Origin: Branchiostoma floridae
Lineage: Eukaryota; Chordata; Leptocardii; Amphioxiformes; Branchiostomatidae
Direction: 5' to 3'
DNA: 64,000 nucleotides
Assembly: GCF_000003815.2 (NCBI RefSeq)
Contig: NW_023365750.1
Location: 312,479 to 376,478, forward strand
Of the stretch, positions 21,916 through 34,043 are shown piece by piece. The notes beneath the pieces are model-generated. The model had not been told where the DNA came from and made no database searches. It worked only from the letters and a program-made list of their open reading frames with translations. The translations under genes were made by a program, and so were the position numbers. How positions within the stretch are numbered: position 1 is the first letter of the stretch; every line of letters starts with the position of its first letter.

Positions 21916-22606
21916 AGGCATACTACGCAGTTTTTTGCGCTCAAATTTGAAATATTCTAGAATTAAGAAATATCAGATTTACTACTACTTTATGTCACTT
22001 TTTGACACTTTTGTGTCATTATTTCACGTTTGCAACGTAAAGGATTAGCCTACAAACATTCCGCTCTAGGCACCCTGTAACCTTGTGTCCCCCCAAGTTA
22101 GACCCTCCAGGTCTTGCTTGCCACTGGTAGGTCCCCCGGGGTGGGGTAATCAGTTAGCACATGCATGGCAGACTGCAGATAAAGAACACAATGGAGATCT
22201 TCTTTGGAAACACCTATATCTAATCATTCTAAAATAGCATATAATCATGAACATATAGTCTATTTTGTAGGATATCAACAAGCTGAGGTCATATTCCCTT
22301 CAAAACTGCAAGAAACCTTGTACAGAAAGCTAGTCTACTGTACTCAGAGGAACTGTCAACTGGCCCCCCACTGGGAAGCCAGGCTGATAAGCAAGAAACA
22401 ACAACACACAGAGGCAGTAACCAGCCTGTGCCCATCTGTTTCTTGGAAGATCACAATTTTTATACATCATAATGTGGTGCATTGATGTCGCAGCATCTCT
22501 CCATGAATATTGGTATGCAATGCTATAGGGTTGATTGAGCTAACAATGTAAAGAAAAAGTAGGAAAAGCTACTTTTTGTTTTGTTCAAAAATCCCGTAGT
22601 ATGCCT
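21916..22606. mobile_element. TTAA-flanked MITE in the right arm
   Basis: 691 bp with inverted ends AGGCATACTACG and CGTAGTATGCCT, flanked by TTAA at 21912-21915 and 22607-22610. The left arm shows the empty site (ATTTTAAGAGGCC near 15075). TTAA duplication fits piggyBac-type transposition, although TA with slightly longer ends also fits. Non-coding. Confidence 0.68.
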
Positions 22607-22651
22607 TTAAAATCTGATAAAATTTTTCGCTTGCGCTCCGGGCAGCCGGTC

Positions 22652-23003
22652 TGTACTCTCCAAGCAGAGGTTTGTTTGTTTGTGCCTTTATTTCGACTCG
22701 ATAAATGGTTAGACTCCGGCTGGTTTTAACCGTTTTTTAGTCATTTTTGTCGGGCCTTTTTTAACGAGTTTGCGCAGTGCAAGGCCATCGATCACTTCTA
22801 GGCACTGAACTACGCTCACTGTGGCGGCATCTCTTCTCCCTAAGTCAGAACAAGTTCGACTAACTGATTCAATAGCGGGATATTTCTATTTTGTATTGTT
22901 TCTTGAGGTCCGCCCGCCCAAACCCGTTTATATAGGTTTCAACTTTGCCAGTATAAAATAGAAAGCCCGATGAAAACGACTAACCTCTGCTTGGAGAGTA
23001 GCC
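22652..23003. mobile_element. MITE (TCTCCAAGCAGAGG family), right arm
   Basis: TACTCTCCAAGCAGAGGTTT to CTAACCTCTGCTTGGAGAGT. It is the mirror partner of 14498-15034 without that copy's inner insertion, so this copy was in place before the arms were duplicated. Confidence 0.62.
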
Positions 23004-24762
23004 TGTCCGCACAATGGCAAGGTTTCTCCTTCGTGACCTAAATTTACGTACTCGACAAACAGAGCTCAGCCGCAATTTCACCACCAAAATCTACGTGGAG
23101 AGTATTTTCACGGGCATTGGCGTTTAATTAGTGCCTGGTTTATATATTTTTAGGTCGTGTTTTCGCTTCTACTACGTTCTTGTGGCCGGCGGGGTGTACC
23201 ATTTCACATGTGTTTGAGTCGGGAGTCCAGTCACTGCGCATCGCTGGCTCAAAGTGAAAACCTGTTTCTTTCCCAAAAAATATACGAGAGAACTGCTAGG
23301 GTCTGCGAAGAAGGCTACCACCAGTACATAAGAATGGAACGGTATTTATCCACGTTCCGTATTACCTTCTGTAACCCATGATCTACGTAGTACATGTGTT
23401 ATTTGTGAAGGTTGCAAAACAAAACATTAGCAGAAGCAAAAGCTTACGTTGGTACAGCCAAGGTACAGCAGAGTTATTTTATATATACAGGAAGTGAACC
23501 TCAGATTTGTGAGGTCGACATTAATTGTCCAGAAGGGAGTTGGTTTTGTAATTTCCAAACAGATTCCTAAAACAAAATCGCACGTTCGTCTGTCAAACAA
23601 ATTGGCACTGCCACGCGAAACGGTAAGCTTCGAGCAGACGTGGAAAGGCGAGACCTTAAGAAAAACGTTTTCAAGCTCCCTTACCGCCGGCCACTGTATG
23701 CTGAATATGTGAGTTTCAAATGATAGAAGGATGGCGATTGGCATAGCAAACCTGAAATCGGGGAGTTTGAAAAGTTACGGTTTGGCTTTTTCATATTCGC
23801 TTCCAAATTACTAGTACCCACTGGCCTGCCCATGTTAGAAATAAGGACAAACAAAACCATGTGCATCTCTTAGCAGGTAACTTCCTTATGCTATGGTCAC
23901 ATTCAAAATAAGCACCCGGTAGATCAGTTTTCGGGAACGATAAATATGTTATGACGACAACCAAACATGTAACCGCAAATAGGGGGTTGAATAGTATAAA
24001 GGATGACGGGAGAACGCCCCGACAAGGCCTTTCACTTTTAGATTTATTATTTACCAGGCGCAGAAAAGGGGCGCAACTCACTCACACATCACGCCATTTG
24101 TGTTACTCTCCACTCTTCGCCAGTGTAATATTTCCGACTACTTCTATATCTGCTTAGAGAGTGTATCTGTGTCAGTGTGTGTCTGTTTATGTTTACGGAT
24201 ATTTGTGGCCAGCATAACTTTGAACCTTTAAATGGATTGTAATGACATTTGGTATGTGGGTATTTGTTATTTCGACGGTCAATGTCAACTTTGTTAACGT
24301 TTCTTTTGGCCATCTGAGCACTCCTCTGTGGTTGCCTCGTAATTATGTTGATGACGTTATTTCAAAATCACTGTGCCTGCATTGGAGGACGTACGTCTAA
24401 GTATTGCTCACTCCCTTATCGTCTATGATTTGCAAACAAAGTTTTCCTTTCCTTTCTATTCCTTTTTTTTACACAAAACGGACTCTTGTTTAGTTATTAA
24501 AAGGTTACCGTGTAAACAAAACAACGTGCATTATCTCGCAGGTACGACCTAACGACATGCCAAACAACATGCTGACGCACCAAACCAATTGTGAAATACA
24601 TGTGCTTCGAAAATTTTAAAAATCGGTGAAAGTATGCTAAGATTAGGTTCAACAAATATCATGCGGTTAGCCGTTGACTTTATTTTCAAAAGCACATTAC
24701 TCCAGTAGCAGTACTGCAAACACACTTTTCTTTGCATTGCCTTTTTTCAGTATAAACCTTGC

Positions 24763-25652
24763 TTGCTAAAAATATTTGATACCTGTATAAAGCCGAATCT
24801 CCTTTATGGGTGTGAAATTTGGGGCACAGAGTCTATTAATGATTACTCACCAATTGAAATTACGCATCACCGCTTTTGTAAGAATATACTTGGAGTTCCC
24901 AGAAATTGTAGTAATTTAGCATCTAGATCAGAGCTTGGCAGATTCCCTTTAGACTTAGATATATCTGTGCGTGTTATTCGTTACTGGCTACGGTTATTAC
25001 AAAGGATTCTCAAAGACATTTGTTACAAGCTGATGCCCTTTTGTATCAACATAAATCTATTTCTAATAGTCGTAGAAGAACCTTGTTACAACAAGTGAAA
25101 GAAATTTTGGATAGTAGTGGCCACTCGTACCTTTTCTATTCATGTAACTCACTTAGTGATATCAGATCTATATGTACAATGATAAGATCTAGAATCTCTG
25201 ATATGTTTATCCAAACCTCTCGTCATAACTTGAGTATAGATACTGGTAAGCTAAGATTTTGTAAGACCTGTAAAACAGCACATACTATGGAAAAATACTT
25301 AGAATTAGATACTTTTGATTTACGCTCGGCAATCAGCAAAATTAGAATTAGTGCCCATCCTCTCGTAATTGAGAGAGGGCGGTACAAGAGGCTATCCGTG
25401 TGTGAAAGAATGTGCAAACAATGTACGTCAAACGTGGTGGAAGACGAATCACATTTTATGTCAAACTGCTCTTTCTATAATCAAGAAAGAGAAGAGCTGT
25501 TCAAAGAGGCCATCAAATTCCATCCAAACTTTCTCACATTCAATGACAAAAAGAAAACAGTTCTCCTTTTAACATCACAAAACCCACACATAATAGAAAA
25601 GGTGGGATCTTTCGGGGTTGGGGTTTTGTGCGCGTTAAAATTTGCGCGTTAA
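24763..25652 (+). pseudogene. LINE RT C-terminal region, frameshifted
   Basis: See the surrounding insertion. The RT catalytic core is absent because of 5' truncation. The last codons run into the nested GCGCGTTAAA element. Not functional. Confidence 0.65.
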
Positions 25653-26224
25653 AACTTGCGCGTTAAAAATCTGCGCATTAAAATATGCAAATTAGCTGAT
25701 TCCCTCGGGATTTGAAAACTTTTTTGCCGTTTTTAACTTAAAAGCTTGAAGATGATAACACAAAATAAAATTAAGTATCATATTGTTGCATTCTAGAGTA
25801 GAATATCCCTTTCTGTAAATATTCCAGGAGTTTTAAAGTGATTTTTAAATGTTATGTTTTAACGCGCAACAAAGGTTGACATTTGCATGTGAATCAATCT
25901 GCTTGAGAAAAGATGAAATGAAGCTTGTAGAATGGAGAAAAGCCTCAAGCAGTTATATTTTACAATACAAAGCCTCACATTAGTAATTTTTCCATGTATT
26001 TGTGTCAAATTCAAGTGATTTTGAAATCTTCTAGATATGCAAATTAACCTATTCCCAAGGGACCCAAAAATTAGGGGCTTTTCAAACCAAAAAATTCAGG
26101 TAACAGATGGAAAATCATATAATGGGGTCATATTTTTCTGACTAAGAATTCATCAAAGCACAACTTAATTTTTTAACGCGCAGATTTTTAACGCGCGCGC
26201 AGATTTTTAACGCGCAGAAAACCC
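25619..26224. mobile_element. Nested MITE with GCGCGTTAAAA subterminal repeats
   Basis: Ends GGGTTTTGTGCGCGTTAAAA and, inverted, GGGTTTTCTGCGCGTTAAAA. Each side has three to four copies of a TTTTAACGCGC word. Inserted in the 3' part of the LINE fragment. End positions are within a few bases. Confidence 0.6.
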
Positions 26225-26942
26225 GTTCCCTAGTCTTCCACTGTCTTCAAAAAAGGAGTCGAAACCAATAACCCAGGATCTAGAGTTAGCTTTTACTAGT
26301 TTTAGATTAGAGTAGACACTTGTGATATTGTATTTTACACTGGTTGAATCTTGTATGTTACCTGCAATTAGCCCACGGGCAAGAATTTGCAATAAAACTT
26401 GATATTATGTCAATATACCCTATGTGGGTCTGGAACGATGCAATGTGAAAATGTTTTAGAAACTGGCAATGGTCAAAAGTATAGAGATGCAGGGCGCAAC
26501 TGATTCACAGGACTGCATGGTTATTTTCGTTGCCCTTTGGATCATACAAGCACACACGCTCACGTTATCTCTTTTATTTTTTATTTATTTATTTATTTAT
26601 TAATCTTTCAGGGTAGTCCCTACAGTTTTGATAAAACTGATTTCCAAGGGAGCCCAAAAAAAGATTTATCAGATTTATTAATGTATGAAGTATTAAAATA
26701 ATGTTATTCCTTCTCAACTCAGATCAGCTGTTCAGTGAAGTCGCCGAAAGACTGGGACACGAGAAGACAAGAACACCGAAACAGCACCTCGAAATACTTC
26801 CTGGCTCAGCGGAGATGTGCGACCTTTACGACGCTCAAAAATAGAGACGGGGCAGAGACAGGCATCTGTAAAGAGCTTGACCGTCTGTTGGAAGAGGAGC
26901 TCGAAAGTGTAGAGGTGAAAAGTTGTGCTCCAAAATATACTA

Positions 26943-27547
26943 CCGTATATTCTCGAATATAGTACGCACTTTTTTAACTTTTCACAATTGAAAAGGTGCT
27001 ACAAGTTGTTGCCAAAGTTGGGGTGCGTACTTTATTTGAGGTTACTGCACAGATAAATGGTAAGAAAAGCCTAAAATAAAGCAAGGTGGAGCTACACTTC
27101 TAGTAATGTTTCAAAACATACACATTGTTGTTGTCTTGAAGTTGTCTAAACATGAAACAAAGAAATTGTCTTAACATGATTTACATATTAACAGTGTCAT
27201 TTGCATACAATCCTTTTGAGTTAGTGACTTTGACTTGTACAACTGGTTTTGCCTGTTTTCTTCTACCAGTTCTCAGTGATTTTTATAATTTGCAGCAGGC
27301 GATTCACAAGTTTATAGAGACAATGACAGTGTAAACCCAGGTTATTTTATGCAAAATGACCTGGGGAAAACATCATAAATTCGAATTTATTTAGTTAAAG
27401 GTCTGTTCAAAACTGGTGGAGAAGGGGTGCGTACTTTATTTGAGTTTTTCCATTTTACCTTTCAGTCCCAAAGATCTGTCTAAGACTTGTCCAAAATCAG
27501 GGGTGCGTACTTTAATTGGGGTGCGTACTTTATTCGAGAATATACGG
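26943..27547. mobile_element. 605-bp MITE with ACTA target duplication
   Basis: Inverted ends CCGTATATTCTCGAATA and its complement, flanked by ACTA (26939-26942 and 27548-27551). The left arm has the intact target with one ACTA. The motif GGTGCGTACTTTA recurs inside (27020, 27425, 27502, 27518). Arm coordinates shift by exactly 609 here, which equals the element plus its 4-bp duplication. Confidence 0.8.
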
Positions 27548-28539
27548 ACTAGATATTGGATGGGTTCACAGACCTGCCTAGTTAAACTTCTGTATGGTTA
27601 TTACTAATAGACTTTCTTTTGTTGTAATGAGGACGTCATGTTGTAAAATTGTTACTAACTATGATGCAATTTTCATTACTTAGATCGCCGTCTAAAGATC
27701 AACTGTGGGGGAGAGGAAGCTTGTAGGTGGAAATAAAGGCCGAGGACGCTCTCGTGGTGCCCGTGCAGGCGGAAGATGACGTGGTCGAGTAGCTAGATTG
27801 AGACCTCACCGCTCTGCTGTTTATTTCTCATTTCTTTAAATATTAGCCAAAATGTATTGAATGGTCTTTGTTTTCTGTTATTCCATAGCCAAATGTTCGT
27901 GCTTTTGTGTTTCATAGTATCAGTGCCATCAAACATACCATGATGCTTTTCTTGTAGATAGTAGCATAACGGATACGTGCAGAATTGAAAAAAAAGTTTA
28001 AATGAAGTACCTTTTGGATTGTAAATATCGATAGACCTGTGCCTGGTTTGGATATCATATACTGTAAGTGAAACTGTCTATATCATCTCAAAGGGAAAAG
28101 GAAACCGTTAAATGAATTTATCATATTTATTTTCGTTTAAGCTATGTTTTGGGCAGAGATCTAGTCACGTGTAACCATGGAAGAGTAACTATGGCTTTAT
28201 CATGTTCATTTATTTATATTCATAGGAGCGTCTGGAATATATGACATGTAATATAGAACTCTTCTTGCATACTTATTGTCGATGACCTGAGTGTAATGGA
28301 CTATAATACACTGATCAAAAGTTCACTTTGTTGTGGGTGTGTCATATAAGTAAAACTGTATATCGTACCTCACCTTGTTCACGTCAGGACGGGCCCGTGT
28401 CCCCATGTGTCAGGTCGGGTGAGAAACTCCAAAGTGCCGGACTTGAACTTCCTCTGGTGTCGGACTTGATGGAGGAACACCACTGTGGTGTCGGACTTGC
28501 CCTCTCGTGGAGACAGAGTGCCCCTTGTGTCGGCCTTGG

Positions 28540-28892
28540 CGAGGGGAGTTCCCTCGTGTAGTACCTGAAGACAGCCAGCGTGCCCCTAGTATGTAGGACT
28601 TGCGAGGGGAGTCCCCTCGTGCTGGAACTGGAGACAGCGTGCCCCTTGTGTCGGCCTTTGCGAGGGGAGTTCCCTCGTGTAGTACCTGAAGACAGCCAGC
28701 GTGCCCTTATGTAGGACTACGAGGGGAGTCCCCTCGTGCTGGAACTCCTACCGCGGATTTGACGAGGGGAGTCCCCTCGCGTAGTGGTTGTTGACGTTCA
28801 GGCGAGGGGAGTTTCCTCGTTAACCCCATAGATCTAAGTCTCAATGGCTGTCCTTTTGATTTTGTGGCAGTCACACGAGGGGAGTTCCCTCG
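28540..28892. repeat. Seven 17-bp palindromes, right subterminal array
   Basis: Exact mirror of 9780-10132, with GCGAGGGGAGTCCCCTCG-type units. The spacing is the same, with coordinate sums constant at 38672. Confidence 0.7.
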
Positions 28893-29067
28893 TTACCCCA
28901 GAGATCTAAGCCTCTAGAGTTCACTTTTTGAATTTATCTGTGTCTTTAATTTTTGATATCACAGTCTAAAAGGCTTTGATTTTAAGTTTTGTCGTCTTGA
29001 TATTTCAATATTCAAGACGAAAAAAGGGGAATAAATTAGATTTTCCCCTTTAGATTTGGATCGTGTT

Positions 29068-30495
29068 TAATATAAACAAGACTGGCAATAAAAATATTAT
29101 TGCCATGACGACGATAGAGGGGAACAACAATACAGCTCAAGTCAGAAATAGACTGGAACTTCCCTGTCGCACTATCCCTGGCATAATATACGAGCACACC
29201 TGTAACATAAACCTACAGCCAGCAGAAATGTACTATCCCTGGTACAGTACAATGGTCTGCCAGTAACCTAAACCTACAGCTGAGCACTACAGTGTGTACT
29301 GGAGAATTAAAAAATAAGGAAGAACCAACAGTTTCCAGCACTCCCGTCCTTGAATGACTTTCTTGCACCAACCCATATGGCTGTCCTACTTCGTAATATT
29401 CCAGTCCTTGGATAGTATAACAGGCCTTGAACAATTACATTTGGCTCTGAATATGATAACCATTTGGATGTCATTATTCAAGATCATGACCTCTATATGA
29501 AGTATTTCCTGTCTGCCTGTGGCCCATGGCTTGAACAAGCTCTAGAAAAGAAACTGTATCCTTCATAACATAACATAACAACCAAGAAAACGTGATCCAC
29601 TGTGCAGAGTTTCCCTGTCTACCACTTAAGTTTCAAAGGACAGATTCCTCCAGGGAGCCAGTGTGACCTACATATACATTCCACCACTACATATACATTC
29701 CACCATTGCATACCAGACATCAGGGGTCAGGGGTCAGGAAGATGGCTGCCATGTTTTCTTCTGTGTGAGTGGTTAGGGTTTTTAATCTGTTGAATATCTG
29801 TTCGGAAAGTAACCATCCATGCATCTTAACATCATAGAACAATAGCTTTTACAGCATAGAATATTTTGTAGGAAAGATCTTGTTGAAATTTTTAGTCCAA
29901 GGAGTTATTTACTCGTAAGAGACCCCACCTGTTTTGATGTCTTTCTTAAGTGGGGAGGGCGCCACACTTACGACCTCTGATGCCTCCACGTTAACGTTAG
30001 ATTAGTTTTTATACTTTCTGCTGAGAAGCACAACTCAATTAGGTCCGCGCCCTTCGGCTCTTTGAGACAGTAGTTTGGTTCCCTGTGGCCATTATTGCTT
30101 TCTGTATTATATGCCTTTGACGCCGGGACCTTCTACGTTTCAACTAGCGTCCGATTGGGGAGGGGGCAGTTCTGAGCGGTGCTTCTCAGATGCAAATGTA
30201 GTTTTTTTTACCATTGGAACCTGGTTGTAGTTATCCATTGTTCTATATATTCTTTGAATGTGAAATTTGCATATGAATGTTATTGTAGTCCTGACAACTA
30301 TTGTAGTATTGTGTCATCTAGGTTAAACAGCATTGAACTAAGCGCCAGTATATATATGCAAATTAGACTAAAGCATTAGTCTGACGAAGGCTCATTGTAA
30401 TTAGTTTAGCGCCGGATCAGCGGCAGCTGTAGATGATCTGTAGATGATTTGTTGACGATCTTTCTAAGCAGATACCACCCGTCTAGATCTGAATC
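29068..30495. other. Intergenic sequence before the LINE
   Basis: No convincing gene. The part nearest 30495 is probably the LINE 5' untranslated region, but I cannot place its 5' end. A local duplication (ACATATACATTCCACCA twice near 29675-29705) is present. Confidence 0.35.
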
Positions 30496-33384
30496 ATGTG
30501 TTATGCAAACATTTCAAATGTAAGAACAAGAGGGAACCGCGGTGGGCTGGCTAGGAAACAGAAACATTGTAGAATTAAACCATTGGTTACAAATAGACTT
30601 GGTGTATATGCAAATGACTATGTAAGTCGCAGATGTGTCGCAAACAATAGAGTACTTCGTAAGATAACAACAGTCCCCGCCACTCATGGCAGGTCTACAC
30701 AACAGAACTTTAGGACTCTTCCATGCCTGTTCCTGTCTAATGTACGATCACTTGTTAGTAAGAAATGTGAGTTAGAGGCCACTCTGGCCTATCACTCTGC
30801 ACAACTGGCATGTATCACTGAGACATGGACTGTACCTGAAATCCCTGATGACGTTTTAGCCATCGATGGTTTTAGGCTGTTCAGAAAGGATAGGTTATAT
30901 GGTAAAGGTGGGGGTGTGGCTCTTTACATCGCCGAAGACATACCTGTCAAAAGACTGTACGACCTCGAGATAGACGGAGTGGACGTTATGTGGCTACAGG
31001 CTCGTCCAAAGTGGCTGCCGAGAACTGTTCCGATTCTTTTTGTGGGTATAGTGTATCATCCTCCATGCAACAATAACAAAGAGGGGGCTACTAAGATGGT
31101 TGAACATCTCATTACCTCCTGTGACTGTTTATATCGTAAACAACCACATGCTGGACTGTTGCTGTGTGGCGACTTCAACAATCTACCAATTCAGAAGCTT
31201 ATCACAGTGCATCCTCACCTTAAGCAAGTGGTGACTCAGGCCACGCGGGGCTCGGCTACATTAGACTTGATTCTAACCAACTTAGCTCAATACTACTGTA
31301 CACCCCGTACCCTGCCACCCATCGGTTCCAGCGACCACTCCTCTGTTCTTTTGCCACCTTGTGTAGAACATCCGACCAGAAGTAAACCAGTCAAGGTCAT
31401 GCGCAGAGTGGCAACTACAGTAACGAAGTTGAACCTCGGTCTGTCCCTCGCCATGACGGACTGGTCTCCTGTTTATGAAGCAGCCTTGGTCGAAGAGAAA
31501 GTCAAGACCTTCTACAGTTTGACCATGACCTTGGTGAATCAGCATCTTCCTGTAAAAGTGTCGGCGACAAGAGCCTGTGACAAGAAGTGGATGACCGAGG
31601 GCGTCAAACGCGCTATCAGGAAAAGGGCTGAGGAGTTCAAGCGGCATGGCAAATCTGCTCGGTGGAAATCTCTCAGAAACAACGTTCAAACCAGCATCAG
31701 GCATGCCAAGAACTGGCACTACAGAAACTTCATACAAACCCTCAAACAGGAAGACCCACGTAAGTGGTGGGGCGCTGTTAACCGTGAGCTTGGCAGAGCA
31801 CAAGAGAGATCTAATAGTACCACCATTGAGGACGTGCCAGACCACGAGGTGGCCGAGGTCCTAAATCAGTACTTTTCCTCAGCGTGGTGTCCTGGAACGT
31901 CTCTGCACCTGTTCCCCCTGCAGTGTCCGACTCCATGCGTTGACTTGTGTTCGATTGGTGAGGTGAAGACTCTTCTTAAGGGCTTAAACCCTCACAAGGC
32001 AAGTGATCCTGATGATCTCCCAACATGGACTCTCAAGCATTACGCTGACGACTTGGCGCCAGTCATCACCCACCTGTTTAATGCTTCGTATGAGGAGGGG
32101 GTTGTTCCTAGCATATGGAAGGCGGCAAACGTTGTCCCTGTGCCAAAATCTAAGGGTGCAGCTAACGCCAGTGAGATGAGGCCCGTGTCCCTCTTACCCG
32201 TAGCGGCCAAGCTCATGGAACGGTGTATTCTGAAAAGACTATTGCCCTCTATTACACCTGCCATTAGAAACCAGTACGCTTACCTGAAGGGTTCTTCCAC
32301 TGTCTTAGCGGCCATAAGGATGGTACACACGTGGCTGTCAGCCTTAGACTCAAGACGTCGCGCTGCAGTCCTAGCTTTGTTCGCAGACATGAGCAAAGCA
32401 TTTGATAGAGTGAACCATTCAATTCTCCTCCAACGAGTGAACGACGTGGTGACCAATCCACGCATGGTAGCCTGGATACAGAACTATCTGCAGGGCCGTA
32501 CCCAGAGAGTGGTTGCTAACGGTAAAGTCAGCGAGTGGAGAGTACTCACTTCGGGGGTACCTCAGGGAGGTGTACTGTCACCCTACCTTTTCCTCCTGTT
32601 CATGAGTACTCGAGACGTAGTCCACAGCGACACTCTTGATGTCGGCTACGCAGACGACGTGGGTTTGTCCAGGTCTATCTCCCTGGAGAAGGATCGCGTG
32701 GATAACAGTATGAGAGAGGAAGCGCTACAGCTTGATTCCTGGGCGGAGTGCAATGACATGCTGCTAAACGGCAAAAAAAGTCAGTCTCTGTTGATCTGCT
32801 TCAGCAGAAACATTCCACTTTTACCACCACTCTCTCTCGGCGGTGAACCCGTACCATTCTCAAGGGTCGCAAAGGGCCTTGGGTTCATCTTCGACTGCAA
32901 GCTGTCATGGCACGATCATGTACAATCCCTCGTTTAAAAAGCATCGAGCAGGCTGCACTATCTCAGACTACTGACTAAACAGGGGATGTGCGTGGCTGAC
33001 CTGGTTCAGATTTACCTGTCACTTATTCGTAGCGTTCTTGAATACGGTCACGTTCTGCTGGTAGGTTGCAGCAAAGAACAATCGGACAGTATGGAACGGG
33101 TACAGAAACGGGCCCTCCGTATCATCTCTCTCGGGGGTAGGCGATCAGTTCCCAACTTACCTTCCTTAAAGGAAAGGAGAGAAGCTGCTGCAGTAAAGCT
33201 CTTTAAGGACATGTTAAGACCCGAACATCCACTGCACGACCTTGTGCCTCCTCAGAGACGCACAGTTACTGGCAGGCAACTGAGGAACAAGAACGCGTTC
33301 ACTCTCCCCAAGGCAAGAACTGACAGACTGAAACAGTCGTTCCTCCACACTGCAGTCAGACTTTATAATGACTCTATTTCCTAG
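30496..33384 (+). pseudogene. CR1-like LINE: endonuclease + reverse transcriptase, one stop codon
   Basis: Reading starts at 30496. An APE-type endonuclease comes first (FLSNVRSL near residue 77, LLCGDFNN near 222, SSDHS near 278). The reverse transcriptase follows, with FADMSKAFDRVNHS near 628, GVPQGGVLSPYLF near 690 and the catalytic YADD near 717. A TAA at 32935-32937 stops the frame after HVQSLV. The same frame then resumes and continues to 33384 with the usual LINE C-terminal text (LEYGHVLL, RVQKRALRII). No RNase H. It acts in target-primed reverse transcription. The single stop suggests a recent, nearly intact copy. CR1 or a relative such as Crack cannot be separated by eye. Confidence 0.8.
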
Positions 33385-33570
33385 CATTACCATCAGCCTG
33401 TGAGTTCGGATCTATGCTTAGTGTTTGTTAATATATTATGTATTTTTGTTTGTTGACATTCTGCACGTATAAGTTTCTTTGTAACAAACCTACGCAATTC
33501 AGGGTATACCATGTGTGTATTTCCCTGCCTATGTACGTTTGAGGAAGAAATAAATGAAATGAAATGAAAT
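30496..33570 (+). mobile_element. CR1-like LINE with (ATGAA)n tail
   Basis: The 3' untranslated region after 33384 ends in AAATAAATGAAATGAAATGAAAT (33548-33570), a short tandem tail rather than poly-A, as in CR1/L2-type LINEs. The 5' boundary lies before 30496 and is not determined. No ORF1 is seen. Confidence 0.7.
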
Positions 33571-33840
33571 ACATACATCTGGAACAGATTTGGGGGGGGG
33601 GGCTTGCATACCCAGCATACTGCATTCCTGTGGAAACATTCCTGTGACATTCCTAGAATTATTGCAGACTGAACGCAACATATACCACTTGACGACTCCC
33701 CTGAGGCGTCGTCAAAAAGGGTCATAGACGACTACTTGTGAGGTTTTAACTTCAACATTTTAATTAAAAATGGCTTTTATTCCAGCTGTACATATCATGT
33801 GCATTCCTAATATCCACAGCCTTAAGATAAGCGTGCAGAT

Positions 33841-34043
33841 ATAGGACATCCCTGGTGGATATCTTTGTTAAGGGAGATCAATTCAGACATCCAGGCTTGA
33901 TTGATGATATAAATGACACTGTACGTGCATTGAATGGAATGGATAAAGACAAGGTTAATTATTTTAATACTTTCTACATGAATTTTCAATTGTTAGCATC
34001 AAAAGCTTTAGCAAAGTCCAAAAAAGATGACAGCTCTAGCTAA
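33841..34043 (+). CDS. Orphan terminal exon of an unrecognised protein
   Basis: After GTGCAG at 33840 an open frame of about 67 codons runs to TAG. It includes TSLVDIFVKGDQFRHPG and ends ALAKSKKDDSSS. An AATAAA lies about 55 bp past the stop (near 34098). Composition and the acceptor-like site look like a real last exon, or the 3' part of a processed copy. No partner exon was found upstream in the window, and the preceding 3 kb is a LINE. I do not recognise the family. Confidence 0.4.

Larger units (their letters stand above)
24759..26406 (+). mobile_element. 5'-truncated LINE fragment inserted in the right arm
   Basis: It replaces about 44 bp present in the left arm. It carries the C-terminal part of a LINE reverse-transcriptase protein in two frames. 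24763-25098 has IKPNLLYGCEIWG, typical of the region after the RT core. 25020-25652 has CERMCKQC...VEDESHFMSNCSFY, the usual LINE C-terminal Cys/His segment. A frameshift separates them near 25020-25098. The 3' end reads TTGCAATAAAACTTGATATT. Another element interrupts its 3' part. Confidence 0.65.
9605..29067. mobile_element. Giant foldback-like palindromic element (~19.5 kb)
   Basis: The left arm starts AACACGATCC and the right arm ends GGATCGTGTT. TAAT flanks both (9601-9604 and 29068-29071), a possible 4-bp target duplication that chance could also produce. Outer arms (9605-13269 and 23125-29067) match base for base over long stretches once one-sided insertions are removed. For example 12044-12930 pairs with 23427-24313 without an indel. 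The palindrome continues, more diverged, to about 16450 on the left and 20390 on the right. No reading frame over about 140 codons and no transposase motif is seen, so if mobile it depends on another element. Alternatives are an inverted segmental duplication, or two haplotypes joined head to head in assembly. Confidence 0.6.
23125..29067. repeat. Palindrome, right outer arm
   Basis: Inverted partner of 9605-13269. It is longer because a LINE fragment (24759-26406), an AT-rich ~100-bp block (about 26571-26680) and a 605-bp MITE (26943-27547) inserted only here. Confidence 0.75.
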
